Shown here piece by piece: positions 60,701-64,000 of a DNA stretch of 64,000 nucleotides. Origin of the DNA: Scolanthus callimorphus (lineage: Eukaryota; Cnidaria; Anthozoa; Actiniaria; Edwardsiidae); NCBI GenBank assembly GCA_033964015.1, contig CM066913.1, positions 29,600,790 through 29,664,789 of the forward strand, written 5' to 3'. The notes below the pieces were generated by a model. It ran no database searches. It was not told the origin of the DNA and was given only the letters and a program-made list of their open reading frames with translations. A program made the translations under genes and the position numbers. How positions within the stretch are numbered: position 1 is the first letter of the stretch; every line of letters starts with the position of its first letter.

Positions 60701-61002
60701 ATATGTAGCCTACACAAACAATTCCAAAAAGAGAATACAGTGGTACGTAAGCCCTCTCAAGCTCTCACGTAACAATCGTAAATCCAAACTGATCAGAAGC
60801 TATCGTGTGTTTCAGTTCTCCAAGTAACAACACCTTGTACCTGGACCTTTTCAACACGGAAAACAACGAAGAAGTCTATATTAACGATGAAATGGTACGC
60901 CTAGGGTTTGCACGGCGTGCCAAAACCGTCTTACAGGAACCTCGTAAAGAGCGAGAAACTCAATCAGAAGATGAAGAAATTATTATCATGGTTCCAGGTT
61001 GA
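29068..61002 (+). CDS. Multi-Tudor domain protein with CCCH zinc finger (TDRD-like)
   Basis: Twenty-two coding exons: 29068-29184, 30215-30371, 31942-32280, 32926-33501, 34364-34496, 35382-35548, 36429-36659, 37682-38350, 39680-39817, 40807-41106, 43050-43453, 44219-44407, 45061-45259, 46333-46404, 46871-47011, 48360-48452, 48956-49129, 49569-49644, 50391-50535, 58659-58822, 59741-59797, 60816-61002. All junctions are GT-AG and phases agree throughout, giving 4728 nt and about 1575 aa. Architecture: charged N-terminus (1-396), extended Tudor 1 (about 397-650), Tudor 2 (about 797-1195), CCCH finger (about 1284-1305), Tudor 3 (about 1310-1560). Tudor proteins of this kind bind dimethyl-arginine tails of Piwi proteins and scaffold germ granules; that role here is inferred from the family. 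The exact vertebrate orthologue was not identified. Confidence 0.85.
29196..29412. mobile_element. Poly-C/poly-G MITE family, full copy
   Basis: Arms TGTGTGTTTCCAAAAAATAT and the complement enclose C and G runs next to GGAAGGG and GGAATTTCC motifs. It starts 12 bp past the exon 1 donor of the Tudor gene. Partial copies lie at about 29585-29652, 30640-30690 and 31735-31872, so four copies occur within 2.7 kb. Confidence 0.75.
33795..34051. mobile_element. MITE family B, long variant
   Basis: Termini TAGAGCGGTTTTCACATGAC and the complement with TA at both ends; the centre carries AGCCAATCAGA and its inverse. It is similar in length and centre to 58153-58396 and longer than the 103-128 bp copies elsewhere. 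Confidence 0.75.
34364..38350 (+). CDS. Tudor gene exons 5-8: extended Tudor domain 1
   Basis: Exon 5 opens the SN-like half (LEVIVTEVLSPWELWMQ). Exons 6 and 7 hold the Tudor core: GDFCCARFIDDDTWYRARV, a Ser/Thr-rich insert, then VEVVCIDDGNREKLPLNRLR. Exon 8 completes the SN-like half (AIAWLKNKVSG..ISHQMINAGLAQLV) and adds a Ser-rich acidic linker with two copies of a repeat around FDFSSSAAASE. The usual Y or F of the [FY]-G-N turn is D here (DDGN), so the aromatic cage is probably incomplete and dimethyl-arginine binding may be weak or lost. Confidence 0.85.
35722..35966. mobile_element. Palindromic element in Tudor intron 6
   Basis: Arms around TCAATCGATTGCCATGAATA and GACTACAACTACCAGAA are mirrored by the complement at 35886-35960. 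The element is AT-rich inside and has no ORF. Confidence 0.6.
37350..37489. mobile_element. Palindromic MITE family A, copy 2
   Basis: Nearly identical to 985-1113 in both arms and centre. TTAAGG occurs at both outer edges (37350 and 37484), so the inserted unit may start with or duplicate TTAA. It lies in Tudor intron 7. Confidence 0.75.
38367..38949 (+). repeat. GATACAGATA decamer satellite next to a 5' splice site
   Basis: About 58 tandem copies of GATACAGATA, almost perfect with a few CATATA variants near the start. The array begins about 16 bp past the exon 8 donor (GTACGC at 38351) of the Tudor gene. The long minus-strand reading frames here are only the satellite read in three frames and are not genes. 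True copy number may differ from the assembly. Confidence 0.95.
39680..45259 (+). CDS. Tudor gene exons 9-13: extended Tudor domain 2
   Basis: Exon 9 gives the first SN-like strands (CLRVMMAEVASPSEFFVHLI). Exon 10 gives the Tudor core (GDYCCARFSDDQKWYRAQV, then EVLYIDFGNMEWRPISETR) with the aromatic F of FGN intact. Exon 11 is a 135-residue disordered insert with a GRGRKKK basic motif. Exons 12 and 13 close the SN-like fold (WSPEATELFKGLTGD, then ILALQLYDTTEDEDIHINQV and LLDTGLAEPC). Exon 11 ends in phase 0 at a GTTAGT donor and exon 12 starts at acceptor CCTTTATAAG; these are the two weakest splice sites in the gene. Confidence 0.8.
41164..41339. mobile_element. CG-rich MITE family C, intact copy in Tudor intron 10
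   Basis: TAGAGCAGATTTCGTATGAC and its complement bound a core with GCGGTACTGTCGCGG and GTCGCGGTACGGTCGCGG. It begins about 55 bp past exon 10 and is a close relative of 7517-7682. Confidence 0.75.
42108..42266. mobile_element. Palindromic MITE (TATACACCTAATTCAAGGTT arms)
   Basis: The left arm TATACACCTAATTCAAGGTT and right arm AACCTTTATTGAATTATGTG are near complements, with GCTTTGGG and CCTAAAGC next to them. Related, more decayed pairs with TTGCTTTGGGAATTGG occur at about 32304-32400 and 32480-32612. Confidence 0.6.
42648..42765. repeat. Palindrome with CTACAGACGTTTTCCGCTG arms
   Basis: TTTCTTGAGCCCACTATATG and the downstream half up to GGGCTCAAGAAACCG form an inverted repeat with arms of about 50 bp. 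A decayed relative lies near 62620-62670. It sits in Tudor intron 10. Confidence 0.6.
44701..44836 (+). repeat. CATTA pentamer microsatellite
   Basis: About 27 units of ATTAC/ATTTC pentamers in the intron after exon 12. The reading frames over it (HYITLHYI-type) are repeat artefacts. Confidence 0.9.
45383..45698 (-). mobile_element. Retrozyme-like unit with hammerhead ribozyme between two TA microsatellites
   Basis: A 245-bp unit is bounded by two copies of ATACATATGGCTCAATC (45407-45423 and 45652-45668). Each copy lies beside a (TA)n tract (about 45388-45408 and 45670-45698). The left boundary carries a full type I hammerhead on the minus strand; at the right boundary the copy breaks off within a few bases of where the ribozyme would be cut. 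This matches the expected product of a self-cleaving RNA copied back into DNA. There is no ORF of note. It lies in Tudor intron 13, antisense to the gene. Confidence 0.65.
45421..45466 (-). ncRNA. Type I hammerhead ribozyme
   Basis: Read on the minus strand: stem I 5' strand UCUGCA (45466-45461), core CUGAUGA (45460-45454), stem II GCCC-ACAAA-GGGC (45453-45441), core GAAA (45440-45437), stem III CAG-UA-CUG (45436-45429), then UC (45428-45427) and stem I 3' strand UGCAGA (45426-45421). Stem I pairs over 6 bp, and all conserved core nucleotides are present. Cleavage would fall after the C at 45427. A stem III this short is typical of the hammerheads of metazoan retrozymes and Penelope-like elements, which act best as dimers. 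Confidence 0.85.
45719..46106. mobile_element. Compound foldback element with GCAACTCGCAACGCAA units
   Basis: Outer arms AAGGCCGTGTTACACGAGGC and TTTTTCTTGCAACTCGCAAC are partly mirrored at the right end (GTTGCGAGTTGCAAGAAAAA). At least three further GTTGCGAGTTGC blocks and GTGTAACAT motifs lie inside in both orientations. There is no ORF. It begins 20 bp past the right TA tract of the retrozyme-like unit. Confidence 0.65.
46333..48452 (+). CDS. Tudor gene exons 14-16: linker and CCCH zinc finger
   Basis: Exon 14 (24 residues) and exon 15 (47 residues) encode an acidic, Ser-rich linker containing EEEYRVWNPMMEDY. Exon 16 encodes a C-x9-C-x5-C-x3-H finger (CKYFKSSTSTCWRGDNCPFL, then H), preceded by KSRDLKV. 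CCCH fingers usually contact single-stranded RNA; here it would lie between Tudor domains 2 and 3. The first spacing is 9 instead of the more usual 7-8. Confidence 0.8.
46697..46859. repeat. Palindrome with CAATGGACGATTCCAGCT arms
   Basis: The left arm CTCAATGGACGATTCCAGCT and right arm AGCTGGAATCGTCCATTGA are close complements about 120 bp apart. It ends just upstream of the acceptor of exon 15. Confidence 0.6.
47060..47420. mobile_element. Foldback element with TTTAGCCTGCGAAAGCC termini
   Basis: TTTAGCCTGCGAAAGCC at 47060 is mirrored by GGCTTTCGCAGGCTAA at about 47399-47414, with further paired blocks (GTCAAAAGAATTACATGGCC and its complement). Length is about 360 bp in Tudor intron 15. Confidence 0.65.
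47722..48142. mobile_element. Large palindromic element in Tudor intron 15
   Basis: The left arm from about 47722 (CTCAGAGGAGAGAACATTGA) is matched by the complement at about 48120-48142. Inner pairs include CACGAGATATGTGAGATCAA with TTGATCTTACATATCTCGTT and GATGACGTGGCG with CGCCACGTCATC. There is no coding capacity. A family B MITE follows at 48186-48300. Confidence 0.65.
48956..61002 (+). CDS. Tudor gene exons 17-22: extended Tudor domain 3 and C-terminus
   Basis: Exon 17: VGTWVAVRVTAILNPGHFWV. Exon 18: an acidic DSDDEEDEDLD run. Exon 19: GELAVAKCGDVDEALWYRAL. Exon 20: VSLVDYGNSTWVHETCVKRM with a canonical DYGN. Exon 21: a 57-nt exon ending ILIAQVLS. Exon 22: NTLYLDLFNTENNEEVYIND, RLGFARRAK and an acidic tail to the stop at 61002. 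The 8.1-kb intron between exons 19 and 20 contains a GPCR gene on the other strand. Exon 21 ends inside a minisatellite that repeats its 3' end and donor site. Confidence 0.85.
51135..52321 (-). CDS. Class A GPCR nested antisense in a Tudor intron
   Basis: A seven-transmembrane receptor of about 395 aa. The coding exon starts at an acceptor (TTTGTTTCCAG at 52322) with TG GAG GTG CGC; no in-frame ATG precedes TM2 in the exon. If the upstream leader ends in A, splicing makes ATG (M-E-V-R-Q-P), and a leader exon at 56189-56293 does end in A. Marks: GN in TM1 (32-33), LLCNIAVSD in TM2, C92 and C168 for the loop disulfide, DRF (116-118), CWLP (243-246) and HPCIY (279-283) where NPxxY is usual. The tail of about 100 residues is rich in Ser, Thr and Arg. 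It looks like a peptide-type receptor; the ligand is unknown. Confidence 0.85.
53535..53760. mobile_element. Palindromic element with CTCGAATTCTCCCAAAC arms
   Basis: A core palindrome at about 53647-53731 pairs GTTTGGGAGAATTCTCGAG with the complement around a CATGAAGCAC hairpin. Outer copies of TTTCAAAACTCTATGAAGG at 53565 and 53742 are direct repeats. It starts with CGCGCGCTCTGATTGGTCGA, related to the block near 11830. Confidence 0.6.
56189..56293 (-). other. Candidate leader exon of the nested GPCR
   Basis: On the minus strand an acceptor (TATATTTTTTTTAG) and a strong donor (CAAACAA then GTAAGTGTG) bound 105 nt with no ATG. The exon ends in A, which would complete the ATG with the TG at the start of the receptor exon at 52321. 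A further donor-like GTAAGT lies upstream near 56370. The link is inferred, not shown. Confidence 0.45.
59781..60345 (+). repeat. 51-52-bp minisatellite copying an exon end and its donor site
   Basis: About 11 units. Unit 1 lies partly in exon 21 (GCACAAGTACTATCAAG then GTACTG); the rest lie in the intron. Every unit carries the same CAAG-GTACTG donor except one variant near 60045. The first spacing is 51 bp and the later ones are 52 bp, so use of the second donor would add 17 codons in frame, whereas later ones would shift the frame. Confidence 0.95.
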
Positions 61003-61499
61003 GCACAAACACGTTAATCTACAAGCCAATTCAATGGGTTGTTTTTGGTGAGTTTGTTTTAATGTTTAATTACAAGGAGTGGAAGGAGCAGCCACTTTTG
61101 TTGGAGAAGGAAGGTAAACTAAAGGTTGACCTGGAATTTGTTTTTTGTTCAAAAGTGAAAAACAAACTATTAGCAGACATCAATTGAACTGAAAAAAAAA
61201 AAAACAGCTGAATAGTGTTTTACTGGTGGGTTTAATTGTTTGCTCATGTCAGATAATGCAGTGACATTTATTATTCGGTGAATTGATCTAGTATTTCAGA
61301 TATTTTCACATTTTATCATGTTATGTTTTGGAAAAGCAACGTTTTTGACTAGATGAACGAGTTAGCTCAAAGGAGAACGATGCTCGTCTATGCCTTCTTG
61401 ATGCGTGGTTGAGCTTTATACAGTCGAACAGACTGCAGCAGTCAACTGTTTGCAGTTTCCTGTAATCGTACTCTCATCCGCGGACAAGTTATCCACATT

Positions 61500-61718
61500 C
61501 TCTTACCCAGAGTTCCCCGGCTCGTCTTCTCGCGGGAGGCTCTGGTGACAGCCACTGACGCATGCGCGAGATTTAATACAGAGCCGCTGAGAGAAAGACC
61601 TTTTAGCGCATGCTCCAACGCTCAAAATCAGCAAATCAGCAACAGCCCTCAAATGGATGTCCAAAGAGCCTCCCCTGCGAGCAGACGAGCCGGGGAGCTC
61701 TGGGTACGAGAACGCAAA
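61500..61718. mobile_element. MITE family D, copy 3
   Basis: Arms CATTCTCTTACCCAGAGTTC and GAGCTCTGGGTACGAGAACG with the GGCTCGTC block match 4610-4935. The centre differs and includes CGCATGC repeats. Flanking 8-mers do not match, so the target duplication is lost or the ends are worn. Confidence 0.65.
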
Positions 61719-61916
61719 AGACTCCTGTGTGATTGCGCACGCGTCGTTTCGACCAACGGCTCCTGAGTTTCTTCACGTTTTCGCGCGCTGTTTCTTGTCT
61801 GCGGAAGATGCTATAGTCAGTGGTGTTTTTAACTGTGAGCTGTATATATCCTATTTTTTTGAAAGTCCAAAGACGACTCACATGCTCGAGGCACCGGGGC
61901 GCCGGCAACTAAGGCG

Positions 61917-62225
61917 GTGATTACGTGAGACCGGTACGAAGTCATACCGGCATGAACGTACCGATAACAACAGCTGTTTGCATGAAATCGTTACGAAATG
62001 TTTATAGGTAATTTACTTGATCCTGGAATGCAATGCGCATTCCTTCTAATTATTTCGCTGACCAAAACTAATTTCAGGGTGGTGTGGAAAACAAATCGTG
62101 TTCACGAGCAACCGGAATGAAGTCCGGATCTGACTTTGTTTTCAGACCAGTCTCATTTAAAAACACAAAGAAATATATACAAACTCAGGCCGGTCTGAGT
62201 TCGTACGGGTCTCATGTAATCACCA
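61917..62225. mobile_element. TIR element with GGTGATTACGTGAGACC termini
   Basis: GGTGATTACGTGAGACCGGT at the left is mirrored by GGGTCTCATGTAATCACC at the right, about 310 bp apart. Internal CCGGT and CATACCGG motifs occur in both orientations. There is no ORF. Confidence 0.65.
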
Positions 62226-62767
62226 ACTAGATTCAATAGGTTTACCGATGTGGTGAACGGGAGACAAGAGAGGACGCATTGTTAGTATAGTAGAGATTTC
62301 GAGAACAAAGTGATGTTTATAGTTGGTGATCAAAGACACAAAAAATATATAGAATATTGTATCAATGAAAGACGACGAAATAACGATTATTTATATATAG
62401 AAGAATACTGAATATGTTAAAGTTGAATATGTCTGGATAAGTTAAATCCCCTCCTCTACTGATATATTCCACAAGACTATATCAGAAGTTCAGGTGGCAT
62501 TCTTCAGAATATCCCACGCATCACTTGTATCTTGTAGTATACACACCAGCCTTTAGGCGAGTGTGTATGCTAGGAAAAAATAAGAGACCACCGTCCACAA
62601 CCTTATACGGTTTGCTGACCGTTTTTTGAGCTCACTATACACGCACACATCTACGACCATCATTTCGATCAAGTGGCATTCAGTTGCTAAGAAACGCAAT
62701 GTATATTCAACAGCCCCCATTTCGACCCAGAGCAGAGTTGTTTTTGCGCTTCGATTACCCTGATAGT

Positions 62768-62824
62768 TTATCCACATAGCGTCGTTCTATCAATTCTATC
62801 GATAGAACGAAGCTATGTGTATAA
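62768..62824. repeat. Perfect-looking hairpin of about 55 bp
   Basis: TTATCCACATAGCGTCGTTC followed by TATC, a short loop and the near-complete inverse (GATAGAACGAAGCTATGTG) form a stem of about 23 bp. Confidence 0.6.
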
Positions 62825-62891
62825 GTAAAACAAGACGCAAACACATTGTTAAGTTATGGTTTTATTTGTGACTTTTGATCAAGTTTTTGTT

Positions 62892-63000
62892 TTAGTGATC
62901 CTTACACTTGACTGGAAGCTCTTTCGGTTTCACTGAAAAGCAAAAAGAAACACTCGCTTACCTTCCTCTGTTGTACATCGCACGTAAAGTTCATTTCGCT
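62892..63000 (-). CDS. Possible 3'-terminal exons of an unrecognised minus-strand gene
   Basis: On the minus strand an open segment (about 63000-62962, ending RCTTEE) meets a strong donor GTAAGC. Only 29 bases later a strong acceptor (TTTTTGCTTTTCAG) opens a 41-nt frame reading VKPKELPVKCKDH and a TAA at 62892. An AATAAA follows at 62866-62861. The poly-A signal and splice sites suggest a real gene end, but a 29-nt intron is very short for an animal and upstream exons were not found. No family is recognised. Confidence 0.3.
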
Positions 63001-64000
63001 CTTAGCAAGTAAGGCCTGCTTTTCAGGGGTGGATCCAGGAATTTCAGAATGAGGGACCGGAAATTGCAAATTTCCTTAAGCAAATACAGTAAATGTAGTG
63101 GCAAATCACCGGGAAAACGGGGGCCGTGGATCCCTCGCCCCGTCCACCTAAATCCGACCCTGGCTTTCTTTGACGTTTATGTAGCAGGAGAAAGATATTA
63201 TAGTGGCTGATCAGAGGGTAATTTATTTTGCCCACGTATTCTAAAACCCCATTATCGTCCATGGGTTTGTATAGTTTCCGCAGCATCACATAATGGTAAG
63301 AGAAAAGAGCTAGCCTGGATGTCCACAAACATTCCCAACTCTGTGGGAAATAATTGGTAGGTCCCTAGATACACTTTGCACACAACCATCGGTCATCGAC
63401 AGTGGTGCGGATTTTTTATGCAACTATTATGCAACTGCCCAATGCCACGAGACATCTCCAAAAGATCGAAAATATTCTCAAAAATATTCCCATGTATGTA
63501 ATATATAAAAATAATTCGCCAGCAGACCTGATTTTTTTTTTGTCAAAGGTGACATGCAAAACATTATTTGCCAGCAGGAGATTTCCTTACAATAGGCCAT
63601 TTGCACTAACCGGGTCACGTGATCCCAACTACCTCTTAACGAGATGTTTTGTCAAAATCAATTCCAGAAATACAAAGAACCAATTGATATTAGTCAGAAA
63701 CCCAAGTTTCAGCTTAAAATCTCTAACCTGGGGCAAATGGCAGCGAGTTGAATTTTCAAGATTTTATTCAGAATGTATGGGATTTGGGTCACGTGACCCA
63801 GTTAGTGCAAATGGCCTATTCTGCCAACCAGCAGTGAAAGGAGACGACGAACAGCTTTTCTGAGCAACAGGTCTGTTGTGTCCCCGTAAAGATGTTAACT
63901 GGCTTTTAAAAATCGAGTAGTACCTGCTTCGTTACGCAGTCCGGCCATTGTTCATCTTTCCCCGACGGCACCGCAATCCAATTCCCGGTACGAAGGTCAC
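63001..64000. other. Window end: repeats, no gene seen
   Basis: A short inverted pair (GGGGTGGATCCAGG at 63027 and CCTAAATCCGACCCTGG near 63148) and the MITE at 63592-63822 are the only structure seen. Further exons of a minus-strand gene ending near 62892 could lie here or beyond the edge but were not recognised. Confidence 0.4.
63592..63822. mobile_element. Palindromic MITE with CACGTGA arms near the window end
   Basis: AATAGGCCATTTGCACTAAC and CGGGTCACGTGATCCCAA are mirrored at 63781-63822 (TTGGGTCACGTGACCCAGTT, AGTGCAAATGGCCTATT). The 153-residue reading frame across it is not a supported gene. Confidence 0.65.

Larger units (their letters stand above)
61003..62891. other. Downstream of the Tudor gene: repeats, no gene seen
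   Basis: A poly-A tract lies at 61189-61203 and no AATAAA was noted close to the stop. A hAT-like family D MITE lies at 61500-61718, an inverted-repeat element at 61917-62225 and a hairpin at 62768-62824. Other open frames lack splice sites or domains. Confidence 0.4.

Noticed and set aside
63402..63863. 153-residue plus-strand reading frame
   Set aside because: It spans a palindromic MITE and has no domain or splice support.

Overview
The window reads as animal nuclear DNA: AT-rich, intron-dense, with GT-AG introns, one spliced C2H2 zinc-finger gene, one 22-exon multi-Tudor gene, two class A GPCRs and a heavy load of short inverted-repeat transposons (MITEs), a tRNA-derived SINE and satellites. 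There are no bacterial features (no operons, Shine-Dalgarno sites or CRISPR). The gene content and the palindromic repeat families suggest a cnidarian, probably an anthozoan. That is inference from general knowledge; the species was not determined.

Layout. 1-2.4 kb: no gene seen. 2.4-11.3 kb (+): a class A GPCR whose single coding exon (9808-10866) probably follows a spliced, uORF-rich leader (TATA box at 2401, leader exons to 2595 and at 3428-3477, acceptor before 9373). Its last codons are the first unit of a 91-bp minisatellite. 11.3-18.1 kb: intergenic, holding a SINE and several MITEs. 18.1-26.75 kb (-): an apparent ZNF341 orthologue in four coding exons whose phases agree, except for one missing base inside the finger array. 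Its 5-kb first intron carries a 128-bp satellite full of palindromic CRE motifs. About 27.4-61.0 kb (+): a gene for a protein of about 1575 aa with three extended Tudor domains and a CCCH finger, divergent from ZNF341. Its introns carry a GATACAGATA satellite, a hammerhead-ribozyme element, many MITEs and, nested on the opposite strand in an 8-kb intron, a second class A GPCR (51135-52321 plus a leader exon near 56.2 kb). 61-64 kb: repeats and a possible 3'-terminal exon of an unrecognised minus-strand gene.

The genes are not functionally linked as in an operon: a transcription factor, a probable germline piRNA or germ-granule scaffold, and two receptors. The most unusual items are a complete type I hammerhead ribozyme in a retrozyme-like 245-bp unit (45407-45668), a minisatellite that has multiplied a Tudor exon end together with its 5' splice site about 11 times (59781-60345), the single-base frameshift in ZNF341, and a GPCR start codon that seems to be created by splicing. 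Gene models were assembled by hand from reading frames and splice phases; no transcript or database evidence was available.
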